Below, piece by piece: positions 25,504 through 36,614 of a stretch of DNA of 64,000 bases; positions within the stretch are counted from its first letter, which is position 1; each line of letters begins with the position of its first letter. The notes under the pieces are model-generated. The model made no database searches. It worked only from the letters and a program-made list of their open reading frames with translations, and was not told the origin of the DNA. Position numbers and translations under genes: made by a program. The stretch is from an uncultured Alphaproteobacteria bacterium (GTDB lineage Bacteria; Pseudomonadota; Alphaproteobacteria; Rhodobacterales; Rhodobacteraceae): contig CACGLH010000004.1 in the NCBI GenBank assembly GCA_902573735.1, positions 44,737-108,736 of the forward strand, read 5' to 3'.

Positions 25504-26484
25504 ATGAAACCAAAAATTGGTATAACAATGGGTGATCCTGCAGGTGTAGGGCCCGAATTAATAATCAAACTTTTAAAAAACAAAAATTTTGATTTAACTG
25601 ATTTTATTATTTTTGGTTCATATACAATTCTCAAAAACGAGCTTAATAAATATGGTACTAATATCCCTGTAAAAAAAATTACATCTGAAAAATTAGTTGA
25701 TTGTAGTACTAATTCTGTAAAAGTTTTTGAAACAAGGGATATTAACTTCAATTATAATATGGGGGAGATAAATCCTGATTGTGGAAAATTGGCTTATGAT
25801 TCTATATTAAACGCCATAAATTTTGCAAAAAAGGGTATAATAAAAGGGATAGTAACTGCACCTATTAATAAAGAATCTTTAAAATTAGCTTCAATTGATT
25901 TAATAGGTCATACAGAAATTCTATCCCTTAAAACTAAATCAAAAGATGTTTTTATGCTTATGGTAAATGATGATATAAAAGTTATCCTATGCACAATACA
26001 CGTACCTTTGCTTAAAGCTATATTATCTCTTAGTCAAAGCCTCATTTATAATACGATCCATGGTGCGAACATAGCTTGTCAGCATTTTGGCATTAAAAGA
26101 CCTAAAATTGGTGTTTCTGGATTAAACCCACACGCAGGTGAAAATGGAACAATGGGTGAAGAAGAGGAAATTTTTATTAAACCTGCAATAACAGATGCTA
26201 TAAATTCTGGATTAAATGTTATTGGTCCGATTTCACCAGATGTTATTTATTCTATGGCTCGAGAAAAAAAAATTGATATTGTTGTTTCTCTTTATCATGA
26301 TCAAGGATTAATACCATTTAAATATTTAGGTATTGGTAATGGCGTTAATATTACTATAGGTTTACCATTTGTTAGAACAAGTCCAGATCATGGTACTGCT
26401 TTTGATATTGCAGGAAAGGGCATTGCTAAACCAGATAGCTTTTTCAGAGCAGTCAAATATGCCCAAAAGATGATAAATCAGTGA
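25504..26484 (+). CDS. pdxA: 4-hydroxythreonine-4-phosphate dehydrogenase PdxA
   Basis: A 326-residue NAD-dependent dehydrogenase of the vitamin B6 (pyridoxal phosphate) pathway that oxidises and decarboxylates 4-phosphohydroxy-L-threonine. Features: GITMGDPAGVGPELI at the N-terminus, GIVTAPINKESL, IGHTEILS (metal-binding histidine), GLNPHAGENGTMGEEE (second histidine), and VVSLYHDQGLIPFK (third histidine), ending with TSPDHGTAFDIAGKG. Its length is normal. It follows a 69-base divergent spacer from the transglycosylase gene and precedes htpG by 124 bases; it is not next to ksgA or surA here, as it is in Escherichia coli. Confidence 0.96.
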   Translation: MKPKIGITMGDPAGVGPELIIKLLKNKNFDLTDFIIFGSYTILKNELNKYGTNIPVKKITSEKLVDCSTNSVKVFETRDINFNYNMGEINPDCGKLAYDSILNAINFAKKGIIKGIVTAPINKESLKLASIDLIGHTEILSLKTKSKDVFMLMVNDDIKVILCTIHVPLLKAILSLSQSLIYNTIHGANIACQHFGIKRPKIGVSGLNPHAGENGTMGEEEEIFIKPAITDAINSGLNVIGPISPDVIYSMAREKKIDIVVSLYHDQGLIPFKYLGIGNGVNITIGLPFVRTSPDHGTAFDIAGKGIAKPDSFFRAVKYAQKMINQ

Positions 26485-26544
26485 TTTTTTAAATTTAGTT
26501 TAACGGTAAACTAATTTTTTTATTTTAAAATATTTTATTTTTTT

Positions 26545-26580
26545 CTTGATATTTTGTGTATGGTTTATCATTTATATAGA
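26545..26580 (+). promoter_or_regulatory. Possible heat-shock-type promoter of htpG
   Basis: CTTGAT at 26545-26550 resembles the -35 element of RpoH promoters, and an AT-rich TTTATATA stretch at 26571-26578 could be the -10 region. The spacing is about right but the -10 lacks the C-rich part, so this is tentative. A GGGTGAGG Shine-Dalgarno precedes the start codon. Confidence 0.3.
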
Positions 26581-26608
26581 AATTTAATTTCTAGGGTGAG
26601 GTTTAATA

Positions 26609-28471
26609 ATGAGCAAACAACCGTTTGAAGCAGATACAGGTCGCGTTTTAAATATTGTAATAAATTCTCTATATTCGGACAAAGATATATTTCTGAGAGA
26701 GTTAATATCAAACAGTTCTGATGCTATTGATAAACGAAGGTTTGAAAGATTATCTAGTAAATCTACTACAGATGAAAAAATTGATTATGAAATTAAGATT
26801 GATGTTTCCTCAAAAGAAAACACTATTAGTATTAGTGATGATGGCATTGGAATGGACAAGGATGATTTGGTCAATTCTTTGGGGACAATTGCTAAATCTG
26901 GTACGACAGAGTTTCTAGCTAAATTAGAAGCGGCAAAGGATGAAGATAAATCCAAATCATTGAATCTAATAGGTCAGTTTGGTGTTGGTTTTTATGCTGC
27001 TTTTATGGTTTCTGAAAGTGTTGAAGTAATATCCAAAAAAGATGGTTCAAATAAAGCTTTTTCTTGGTCATCTGATGGTGTTACTGGATTTGAAATAAAA
27101 GATTCTAGTCGTGATAATGTTGGCACAACTGTTAAATTAAACTTAAAAAAAAGTGATAAAGATTATACGAAAAGAGAAAAATTAGTTGAAATCGTAAAAA
27201 AATACTCAGATCATATACAGTTTCCAATAATTTTCATTGATGGTAAATCTAAAGATAAGGATACATTAAATGATGCTTCTGCTATTTGGATGAAATCTAA
27301 AAGTGATATTACTGAGGAACAATATAATGAATTCTTTTCACAATCTGGTGGTGGTTTTGGACAACCTTTAATTACACTTCACAATAAAGCAGAAGGTATG
27401 ATTAGTTATACCAGTCTTTTATTTATTCCCGAAATGAAACCTTTTGATTTATTTCATGTGGATAGATCACCAAAAGTAAAACTTTATGCTAATAGAGTTT
27501 TTATTACTGAAACTTTAGATAACGTTCTTCCGAGATGGTTAAGATTTATGAATGGTGTATTAGATACTTCCGATTTAAATTTAAATGTCAGTAGGGAAAT
27601 GTTGCAGCATAGTCCAGCTCTCAGGAGAATTTCAAAAGCTCTCAAGAAGAAAATAATTAATGAATTAAAGAGATTAAAAGATAAAGATACAGACAAATTT
27701 AACAAATTTTGGAACGAATTTGGAGCAGTTTTTAAAGAAGGTATTTATGAAGATACGGACCACAAATTAGATATTTTAAAACTTTCAAAATTTAAATCAA
27801 GTAATAGTAAAGATGAAATTTATCTTTCTGATTATGTTGAAGGTATGCATAAAAAACAGGAAAACATTTTCTATATTGCTGTTGATAATTTAGATCAAGC
27901 GATGAATAGCCCACATCTTGAAGCATTTAAGTCAAAAAAAATTGATGTTTTATTTTTAACAGATCCTATTGATACATTTTGGCTTTCTACGCAGGATAAC
28001 TATGATGGTAAGAAGTTTGTCTCTATCACACAAGGATCTATTGACTTATCAAATTTTGATGAAAAGAAAGATGACAAAAGTGACAAAGAAGATGTTTCAA
28101 AGAAATTTAAAGATTTAACGGAGGGTATTAAAAAGTCATTAGGAGATAATGTAACAGATGTAAAAATATCTGATAAATTAATTGATAGTGCATGTTGTCT
28201 AGTTGCTCCAGATAGTGGGATGGATGTTCAAATGGAAAAAATAATGAAAATGCAAAATAAAGATTTTAAGGGAATGCCTAGGATTCTAGAGATTAATCCC
28301 AATCATTCTTTAATGAATCATATGTCGAAAATTTTAAAATCAAAGCAAAATGAATTTGATGATTTATCAAAAATTTTACTTGATCAAGCAAGATTATTGG
28401 AAGGTCATTTGCCAAATGATGTGAGTTTTTATTGTAAAAAAATTAATGAGCTCATTACATCAAAAGTTTAA
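26609..28471 (+). CDS. htpG: Molecular chaperone HtpG (Hsp90)
   Basis: A 620-residue bacterial Hsp90. The N-terminal ATPase domain is intact: LRELISNSSDAIDKRR (catalytic Glu and Asn), ISDDGIGMDKDDLVNSLGTIAKSGT, and GQFGVGFYAAFMV (lid glycine motif). The middle domain includes the SREMLQHSPALRRI segment with the catalytic arginine loop, and the C-terminal dimerisation domain ends in the DVSFYCKKINELI helix. A Lys/Asp-rich linker is near residue 490-505. It works as an ATP-driven folding chaperone in the cytosol. No frameshift or unusual insertion is seen. It is followed by a convergent GST gene. Confidence 0.97.
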   Translation: MSKQPFEADTGRVLNIVINSLYSDKDIFLRELISNSSDAIDKRRFERLSSKSTTDEKIDYEIKIDVSSKENTISISDDGIGMDKDDLVNSLGTIAKSGTTEFLAKLEAAKDEDKSKSLNLIGQFGVGFYAAFMVSESVEVISKKDGSNKAFSWSSDGVTGFEIKDSSRDNVGTTVKLNLKKSDKDYTKREKLVEIVKKYSDHIQFPIIFIDGKSKDKDTLNDASAIWMKSKSDITEEQYNEFFSQSGGGFGQPLITLHNKAEGMISYTSLLFIPEMKPFDLFHVDRSPKVKLYANRVFITETLDNVLPRWLRFMNGVLDTSDLNLNVSREMLQHSPALRRISKALKKKIINELKRLKDKDTDKFNKFWNEFGAVFKEGIYEDTDHKLDILKLSKFKSSNSKDEIYLSDYVEGMHKKQENIFYIAVDNLDQAMNSPHLEAFKSKKIDVLFLTDPIDTFWLSTQDNYDGKKFVSITQGSIDLSNFDEKKDDKSDKEDVSKKFKDLTEGIKKSLGDNVTDVKISDKLIDSACCLVAPDSGMDVQMEKIMKMQNKDFKGMPRILEINPNHSLMNHMSKILKSKQNEFDDLSKILLDQARLLEGHLPNDVSFYCKKINELITSKV

Positions 28472-28487
28472 GTTTTCCAACTTTTTT
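28462..28487. terminator. Hairpin after htpG (possible terminator)
   Basis: AAAAGTT at 28462-28468, overlapping the htpG stop codon, pairs with AACTTTT at 28479-28485, followed by T residues. It separates htpG from the convergent GST gene. It is weak and AT-rich. Confidence 0.4.
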
Positions 28488-28492
28488 AACAA

Positions 28493-29098
28493 TCATAAAC
28501 TCCAAGCTTTTTTTAAGGCAGGTCTTTCAAGTAACCGTTTAATGTAAGTTTCAAGAAATGGCTTATTGGAAAAATCAATTCCTAGATTTTTTGACATAAT
28601 AACTGCATGGCCAGTCATCATATCAGCTGCAGAAAATTCACCTGTAAGATAATTTTTATTTTCCATATTTTTTTCTACAACATCTAACATTTTTGAAAGA
28701 AGTTTGTTTGCTCTAGCCAGATTTACCTCATTTCTTTTTTCTGGTGGTAGAAAAATTGTTTCAACTACTATAATATTCATTTGTGGCATAATCATACCTT
28801 CTGCATAATGAAACCACTGTAAATAGGACGGAAACTCTTTACTTTTTATTTCTGGAATAAATTGATTATTTCCATATTTACTAATGATATATTGGATAAT
28901 AGCTCCCGACTCTGAAATTGTTAATCCATCATCCTCTAGTGTTGGTACCCTTCCAAGTGGATTTAATTTTTTATAGCTTTCCTCCCTCATTTCTTTATCG
29001 CCTAGTTTGTATTTTTTAATTGTATAAGGTAAGGATAGTTCTTCTAATAACCAAGCTACTCTTACTGCTCTACTATTCTGTGCATAGTGTAATAACAT
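28493..29098 (-). CDS. Glutathione S-transferase family protein
   Basis: A 201-residue GST. The thioredoxin-like N-terminal domain has LLHYAQNSRAVRVAWLLEEL (active-site segment, Ser/Asn region), then NPLGRVPTLEDDGLTISESGAIIQYI, which is the glutathione-binding cis-Pro and SESGAI motif. The all-helical C-terminal domain includes YLTGEFSAADMMTGHAV, the N-capping box. It is closest to the beta/theta-like bacterial GSTs that conjugate electrophiles or act as peroxidases. Substrate is unknown. Normal length. It is upstream of nothing obvious; the Rap1a-like gene precedes it by 18 bases and may be in the same transcript. Confidence 0.92.
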   Translation of the reverse strand: MLLHYAQNSRAVRVAWLLEELSLPYTIKKYKLGDKEMREESYKKLNPLGRVPTLEDDGLTISESGAIIQYIISKYGNNQFIPEIKSKEFPSYLQWFHYAEGMIMPQMNIIVVETIFLPPEKRNEVNLARANKLLSKMLDVVEKNMENKNYLTGEFSAADMMTGHAVIMSKNLGIDFSNKPFLETYIKRLLERPALKKAWSL

Positions 29099-29116
29099 CT
29101 ATTATCTCCAGCTTTT

Positions 29117-29506
29117 TTATTTATTTTCACAAGGCCAAAACTTATTAAAGATATTCCATAAATGATCAATTGCATTACCATTTTTCACCTTATTATTTTT
29201 TTGAGCATAAATTTCTAGTGCTTTAATGATTTGATCAAATTTAACACCTTTAGTATTTAATTTATGTAGTTTGTCAGGAAATAAATCAAATTGACAATTA
29301 TGATTAGCAACTTCTAAATATCCCTTTATAAAAAAAAGGCATGCTACTTTATTATGATGATTTAACTCTGAGTTTGTATCAAATGAGCAAACCTTTGTGA
29401 GATCATTAAATTTTAAGCTATTTGCCATGCTTGATGTTGGAATTAAATTAATAGAAAAAAAAGAAATTAATGAAATAAGCCATAATTTATTGAAATAAAG
29501 GAATAT
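29117..29506 (-). CDS. Rap1a/Tai-like exported protein with candidate AUA start
   Basis: The last 103 codons, from ATG at 29428, match the Rap1a/Tai family: VCSFDTN, CLFFIKGYLEVANHNCQF, then VKFDQIIKALEIYAQKN and a WPCENK end, with four or more cysteines. That ATG has no Shine-Dalgarno. Reading the frame upstream gives a perfect signal peptide (basic/aromatic KLW, then LISLISFFSINLIPTSSMA) with no ATG, GTG or TTG. The only place with a good ribosome site is AAAGG at 29519-29515, eight bases before an ATA codon at 29506-29504, so AUA is the likely start and the protein is 129 residues and exported. In other species such proteins are periplasmic immunity or partner proteins; here no toxin gene is adjacent. 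AUA, or AUU at 29476, would be an unusual initiator. Confidence 0.6.
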   Translation of the reverse strand: MFLYFNKLWLISLISFFSINLIPTSSMANSLKFNDLTKVCSFDTNSELNHHNKVACLFFIKGYLEVANHNCQFDLFPDKLHKLNTKGVKFDQIIKALEIYAQKNNKVKNGNAIDHLWNIFNKFWPCENK

Positions 29507-29510
29507 TTTT

Positions 29511-30149
29511 TTAACCTTTAAAGTTTTTCAGTTTTTTCATTAATTGCTCATCATCATTTTTAGGCTGAAAATATTTACCCATTACCTTCATTCTTTTTTT
29601 GAGGATATGTAATTTAGCGATTTGAACGTAATATTCTATTATGTCATCAAGATTTTTTCTTGCTCTACCGGCTTCGGCTACCTCAATGTACTCATTTTCT
29701 AGTCCAGCTTTTAGTCTTTGGCTAGAATTCGCTTTTACTCGAGTTAAGTTTGATACTGTGCTTCTAGCTACTCGATCTAAATCATCTTCTATTCTCTCTA
29801 AATCCTCTAATGTAGGTGCTGGAACAATAATTGTAACACGCTGAAGCTCTATATCACTAGTAACATTTTTAAAGCCTGCTAACTTTATTTCCTCTACTAC
29901 CAATGGTATTAATTCTCTACTATATACCATTAGGTCAAGGGATCTTGGTTTTAAACCAGGTTCTACATTTGCTACATCAGTAATTCTTCTTGGCCTTTTA
30001 TCTACCATAATTTTTAAACCAAACAGGGCGTTTTTGTATGCATCTGAAGAACCTATTTGTTCTAAGTCAGTTCTTAGTTTTTCTATAGCAACTTTCATAT
30101 TCTCATTCGCTTCTTGAGAATAAGAGTCAGTTAAATCTTCTTCATTCAT
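29511..30149 (-). CDS. Ribosome-recycling-factor-like protein (divergent)
   Basis: A 212-residue protein with the layout of RRF: a long first helix (ENMKVAIEKLRTDLEQIGSS), a beta-rich middle domain (NALFGLKIMVDKRPRRITDVANV, SLDLMVYSRELIPLVVEEI, ELQRVTIIVPAPTLEDLERI) and two long C-terminal helices (VARSTVSNLTRVKANSSQRL and DDIIEYYVQIAKLHILKK). This is the RRF order of helix, lid domain and return helices. The core motif VRNxRRD of true RRF is changed to VSNLTR, and the loop with YG-x-x-TPL is absent. So this is probably a second, divergent RRF-domain protein and not the housekeeping frr gene, which would lie near pyrH. It may act in ribosome rescue or hibernation. Its stop is four bases upstream of the start of the Rap1a-like gene, so the two are probably cotranscribed. 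Confidence 0.6.
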   Translation of the reverse strand: MNEEDLTDSYSQEANENMKVAIEKLRTDLEQIGSSDAYKNALFGLKIMVDKRPRRITDVANVEPGLKPRSLDLMVYSRELIPLVVEEIKLAGFKNVTSDIELQRVTIIVPAPTLEDLERIEDDLDRVARSTVSNLTRVKANSSQRLKAGLENEYIEVAEAGRARKNLDDIIEYYVQIAKLHILKKRMKVMGKYFQPKNDDEQLMKKLKNFKG

Positions 30150-30311
30150 TAGTTAACCTATTTAAAAATTAAATGTAGTTCAAATTACCATAAAATAGCT
30201 TTTTAGTCTACTTTCAAGATACGAATATGAAATATGGATTTAATTTTTAAAATTATTTCTATAATATATGTTTTTATGATTAAATACTAAACTAAATATA
30301 TCTTCAAAAAA

Positions 30312-30599
30312 ATGTATGGACTTATAGGATACGCATTATTATCAATTATAACCACTTTAATTTTAAGTCCTATAATTAAATTCGGAAAAGGATTTTCCTC
30401 ATATTTTTGCGTATTTGGGATGGTTTATTTAGTAGTTCTTATTATTTCTCCTTATTCTCATTTTGAGCCAAATTGGTTTAAATTTATAGGCTATTTTATT
30501 GGCTTATCATGCATTATTATTTTTATATATTTAGTTTGGAAAAAAATGAAAAAGCAACAGCAGTTAGCTGATATTATGGAAGAAAATGAGCAAAATTGA
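30312..30599 (+). CDS. Small membrane protein
   Basis: A 95-residue protein with three hydrophobic segments: about residues 4-22 (LIGYALLSIITTLILSPII), 29-47 (YFCVFGMVYLVVLIISP) and 57-76 (FKFIGYFIGLSCIIIFIYLV), then a charged C-terminal tail (KKMKKQQQLADIMEENEQ). I do not recognise the family. It lies between the RRF-like gene and the convergent cbbR gene, six bases from the cbbR stop. It is single and short, but the membrane pattern and the start with ATG suggest a real gene. Confidence 0.6.
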   Translation: MYGLIGYALLSIITTLILSPIIKFGKGFSSYFCVFGMVYLVVLIISPYSHFEPNWFKFIGYFIGLSCIIIFIYLVWKKMKKQQQLADIMEENEQN

Positions 30600-30604
30600 T
30601 ATTT

Positions 30605-31552
30605 TTATTTTTTTGGCATTAATTCAATTTTATTTTCTAATAAAAAATTTTTGAACATCAGTACATCTGGATCAAGGTTCGTTTCTTGCAAATTTATCAG
30701 AAACCATTGTCTAACTATAGGTAAGTTTGCCAAATTTATAGCTTCAATTTTTCCCTCATTAAGTTCATTTAGTGCTGTGGATGCCGATATCATTGCAATC
30801 CCTAAACCGGCTAAAACACCCTGTTTAATAGCTTCATTCGATGAAAACTCCTTTTTATCATATTGTCTTCCTTTACCTATTGTATCAAGGAAACGTTCCA
30901 ATAAAATTTTAGTTCCAGATCCTTCTTCTCTTACAAGGAATGTTTCTTTACTTAAAATTTTATATATTTGTTCATTTTTAAGAGTTTTGTAATTTTGTAA
31001 TGATTTGAGAATTTTATGATCCTTTTTGGTTATAATGATATGAGGATTATCACCTAAAATTTCAGCTTTTACTTTGGGTACTATGGGTGGTCGCCCAGTT
31101 ATTGCTAAATCTACATTTCCTTCTCTTAAGGATTTTATAATCTCATTACGGTTTCCTATTACTAAATCAATTAATAAGTCGGGAAATTCTTTCTGTGCTT
31201 TAGCTATAATCCATGGACAAAAGTATTGAGCTGTAGTAACAGCCCCAAGCTTCACATACCCAGTCTTACCGATTTTCAATTGTTCTATTCTTTGAAAGCT
31301 TCTTGAGATTTGATTATCTATTTGTTTATGAAGTTTAAGTAACTCATATCCAACATTTGATATTTTTATGAAACCGTTAGGTCCTCTTTCAAGTATTTTA
31401 ACGTTCAAGTATTCTTCTAACTGATTTAATTGAATTGTAATTGCTGGAGGAGATAAATTCAGAAGATTAGCAGCATTTGCTAATGATCCTGCTTCTGAAA
31501 TAGCATTTAATGTTCTCAAATGTTTTATTGAAATAAGTTTTTTCCAGTCCAT
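30605..31552 (-). CDS. cbbR: LysR-type regulator CbbR
   Basis: A 315-residue LysR regulator. The N-terminal winged helix (KHLRTLNAISEAGSLANAAN, then LSPPAITIQLNQLEEYL) is followed by the linker helix and two effector subdomains (GYVKLGAVTTAQYFCPWIIA, AITGRPP). It is divergent from cbbF and the rest of the Calvin operon across an 89-base spacer, and the sequence RPP-x-x-P with GLGIAMIS near the end matches CbbR proteins. CbbR activates cbb genes when NADPH or other reduced metabolites signal that CO2 should be fixed. The family identity is sure and the CbbR role follows from position. Confidence 0.93.
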   Translation of the reverse strand: MDWKKLISIKHLRTLNAISEAGSLANAANLLNLSPPAITIQLNQLEEYLNVKILERGPNGFIKISNVGYELLKLHKQIDNQISRSFQRIEQLKIGKTGYVKLGAVTTAQYFCPWIIAKAQKEFPDLLIDLVIGNRNEIIKSLREGNVDLAITGRPPIVPKVKAEILGDNPHIIITKKDHKILKSLQNYKTLKNEQIYKILSKETFLVREEGSGTKILLERFLDTIGKGRQYDKKEFSSNEAIKQGVLAGLGIAMISASTALNELNEGKIEAINLANLPIVRQWFLINLQETNLDPDVLMFKNFLLENKIELMPKK

Positions 31553-31641
31553 TAAATAATTTTTAACAGATATTAATAATAATTCAATTCTATTAAATAA
31601 AAAAATATATTAACAGGAATAATTATGATGAGAGAATCAAA
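31553..31641. promoter_or_regulatory. cbbR-cbbF divergent promoter/operator region
   Basis: This 89-base AT-rich spacer must carry both promoters and the CbbR site. TTAACAG occurs twice in direct orientation, at 31563-31569 and 31610-31616. LysR boxes of the T-N11-A type are common in such AT-rich DNA, so a unique site cannot be chosen by eye. Confidence 0.45.
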
Positions 31642-32670
31642 ATGACATATCGTGTAAGCAGCTTTGATATTTTACCAAAAGATTTGGATTTAGATCTTGT
31701 TGAAACAATTGATAAAATTGCTAAAGTAGCTTGTCATCTGTCTTACCTTATTTCTATTGGACATCTATCCTCTATTAGTTTAAATCAAGAAACCTCCACA
31801 AATGCTGATGGTGACAAACAGAAAGCATTAGACGTATATGCGGATGAAGCTTATTTAGCTGAAATCAAAAATTCACCAGTAAAATTTTATGCTTCTGAAG
31901 AACAGGACGAAGTAATTGAACTTGAAAGTAATGGAAGATTAGCACTAGCAATAGACCCATTAGATGGGTCATCAAATATAGATACAAATGTATCAATAGG
32001 TTCAATTTTCTCAATAAGAAGCATTTCAGAAAAGCAAACTCTAGATAAAAATAATATTTTCTTGGCTGCTGGATCGGAACAAATTGCTGCTGGTTATATA
32101 ATTTTTGGTCCCCAAACTATGTTTGTTGCAACGTTTGGTAATGGAGTAAAGTCTTACATACTAGATAGAAATAAAAATTTATTTATTGATGCAAAAATAG
32201 AAAATTCTATTCCTGCAGATACAAGAGAGTATGCTGTTAACGCATCTAATGCCAGGCATTGGGAAAAAAGAATGAAAAATTATATTGACGATAGTATAGC
32301 AGGAAAGTCTGGTCCAAGAGGAATTGATTTTAATATGAGATGGGTGGCATCTCTGGTTGCTGAAACTCATAGAATTTTATCCAGGGGCGGTATTTTTATT
32401 TATCCGGCAGATTCAAGAAAAGGATATGAAAAAGGAAGATTAAGAATGGTTTATGAATGTGCTCCTATTGCTTTTTTAATTGAGCAAGCTGGGGGCGCAG
32501 CAACTGATAGTTTCAATAGAATACTAGATTTAGAAGTTGATGAACTTCATCAAAGAACACCTTTTGCTTTTGGCTCAAAAAATGAGATAGCAAGATTACA
32601 GGCTTATAATGATCTACCTGAGGCTGAAGTTTCACCATTATTTGGCAAACGTGGATTATTTAGTAATTAA
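31642..32670 (+). CDS. cbbF: Class I fructose-1,6-bisphosphatase CbbF
   Basis: A 342-residue FBPase class I. Motifs include NADGDKQKALDVYADEAY (Mg-binding acidic region), AIDPLDGSSNIDTNVSIGSIFSI, which is the classic active-site signature, and GGIFIYPADSRKGYEKGRLRMVYE, ending with EQAGGAATD and HQRTPFAFGS. It removes the C1 phosphate of fructose-1,6-bisphosphate for the Calvin cycle and gluconeogenesis. It is the first gene of the cbbF-P-A-L-S-X operon, divergent from cbbR, and is followed 12 bases later by cbbP. Normal length with no interruption. Confidence 0.96.
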   Translation: MTYRVSSFDILPKDLDLDLVETIDKIAKVACHLSYLISIGHLSSISLNQETSTNADGDKQKALDVYADEAYLAEIKNSPVKFYASEEQDEVIELESNGRLALAIDPLDGSSNIDTNVSIGSIFSIRSISEKQTLDKNNIFLAAGSEQIAAGYIIFGPQTMFVATFGNGVKSYILDRNKNLFIDAKIENSIPADTREYAVNASNARHWEKRMKNYIDDSIAGKSGPRGIDFNMRWVASLVAETHRILSRGGIFIYPADSRKGYEKGRLRMVYECAPIAFLIEQAGGAATDSFNRILDLEVDELHQRTPFAFGSKNEIARLQAYNDLPEAEVSPLFGKRGLFSN

Positions 32671-32682
32671 TTAGAGGATTTT

Positions 32683-33558
32683 ATGAGTATAAAACATCCT
32701 ATCATTTCAGTAGTTGGTTCATCTGGAGCAGGAACTTCAACTGTAAAAGATACTTTTGAAAAGATTTTTTTAAGAGAAAATGTGTCAGCTGCAATGATTG
32801 AAGGAGATGCATTTCACAAATTTAATAGAACTGAAATGAAAGCAGAATTAGAACGAAGATATTCTCTTGGAGATCAAACATTTTCTCATTTTTCTTATGA
32901 TGCAAATTTATTAGAGGAATTAGAAAAAACTTTTAAAAACTATGGTGAAACAGGTACTGCAAAAACGCGTACTTATGTTCATAATACTGATGAAAGTAAA
33001 CTCTATAATGTTCCTTCTGGTGAATTTACCGATTGGCGTGATTTACCTTATGATACGGACCTTCTTTTTTATGAAGGATTACATGGTGCCGCTAAATTTG
33101 AAAATATCAATATTCCCAAATATACTGATTTAAAGATAGGAGTTGTTCCTGTAATAAATTTAGAATGGATACAAAAGATCCATAGAGATACTGACGCAAG
33201 AGGTTATACTACTGAAGCTGTTACTGATACTATTCTCAGAAGGATGCATGACTATGTACATTGCATTTGCCCTCAATTTACCGAAACAGACATTAATTTT
33301 CAAAGGGTTCCTGTTGTTGATACTTCAAACCCATTTATTGCAAGGTGGATACCTACTGCTGATGAAAGTATTGTTGTTATTAGATTTAGAGATCCTCATG
33401 GCATTGATTTCCCTTATTTAGTTTCCATGATACATGATAGTTGGATGAGTAGAGCAAACTCCATTGTTATACCTGGAGGTAAATTGGATCTTGCAATGCA
33501 ACTTATTCTTACTCCCTTAATAAAAAGATTAATAGAAAGATCAAAAAAATCAGGTTAA
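32683..33558 (+). CDS. cbbP: Phosphoribulokinase CbbP
   Basis: A 291-residue proteobacterial-type phosphoribulokinase. The ATP loop is SVVGSSGAGTSTVKDTF, followed by EGDAFHKFNRTEMK (substrate Asp/His) and DLLFYEGLHGA (Walker B region), KIHRDTDARGYTTEAVTDTILRRM (arginine-rich substrate site). It phosphorylates ribulose 5-phosphate to make the RuBisCO substrate and so commits carbon to the Calvin cycle. It begins 12 bases after cbbF with an AGAGGA Shine-Dalgarno and is followed by cbbA. Together with RuBisCO it supports a complete carbon fixation cycle rather than a RuBisCO-like scavenging role. Confidence 0.97.
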   Translation: MSIKHPIISVVGSSGAGTSTVKDTFEKIFLRENVSAAMIEGDAFHKFNRTEMKAELERRYSLGDQTFSHFSYDANLLEELEKTFKNYGETGTAKTRTYVHNTDESKLYNVPSGEFTDWRDLPYDTDLLFYEGLHGAAKFENINIPKYTDLKIGVVPVINLEWIQKIHRDTDARGYTTEAVTDTILRRMHDYVHCICPQFTETDINFQRVPVVDTSNPFIARWIPTADESIVVIRFRDPHGIDFPYLVSMIHDSWMSRANSIVIPGGKLDLAMQLILTPLIKRLIERSKKSG

Positions 33559-33596
33559 TAATTTTGAACAATTTATTGGTAATTTAGGAGAATTCT

Positions 33597-36153
<2,557 letters not shown>

Positions 36154-36165
36154 GGAGAATAAATT

Positions 36166-36582
36166 ATGAAATTAAGACAAGGAACATTTTCTTTTTTACC
36201 TGATCTCACAGATGCTGAAATACACACTCAAGTACAATATTGTATAGATAATGGTTGGGCAGTAAGCGTTGAATATACAGATGATCCACATCCAAGAAAT
36301 ACTTATTGGGAAATGTGGGGACATCCTATGTTTGATAATCCAGATGCTGCAGCTGTTGTTTTTGAAGTGAATGAGTGCAGAAAACAATTTGGTGACTACT
36401 ATATAAGAGTAATTGCATTTGATTCTTCCCATGGATGGGAAAGTATTAAACTATCATTTATAGTTAATAGGCCAAAAGATGAACCAGGCTTTCATGTTTC
36501 AAGAGAGGAAGTCAAGGGAAGATCTATGAGGTATTCAATCAAATCGTATGCTACAAATAAACCTGAGGGTCGGCGATATTAA
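36166..36582 (+). CDS. cbbS: RuBisCO small subunit CbbS (form I, red type)
   Basis: A 138-residue small subunit. RQGTFSFLPDLTDAEIHTQVQ is the N-terminal hallmark, followed by WAVSVEYTDDPHPRNTYWEMWGHPMFD and the C-terminal beta-hairpin extension (about residues 110-138, GFHVSREEVKGRSMRYSIKS), which is typical of red-type small subunits and forms the central pore beta-barrel in the hexadecamer. It begins 12 bases after cbbL with a GGAGAAT Shine-Dalgarno. The extension is what marks it as red rather than green type. Confidence 0.97.
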   Translation: MKLRQGTFSFLPDLTDAEIHTQVQYCIDNGWAVSVEYTDDPHPRNTYWEMWGHPMFDNPDAAAVVFEVNECRKQFGDYYIRVIAFDSSHGWESIKLSFIVNRPKDEPGFHVSREEVKGRSMRYSIKSYATNKPEGRRY

Positions 36583-36614
36583 TAGAAAATAATCGTATTA
36601 TAAGGTAGTTAAAA

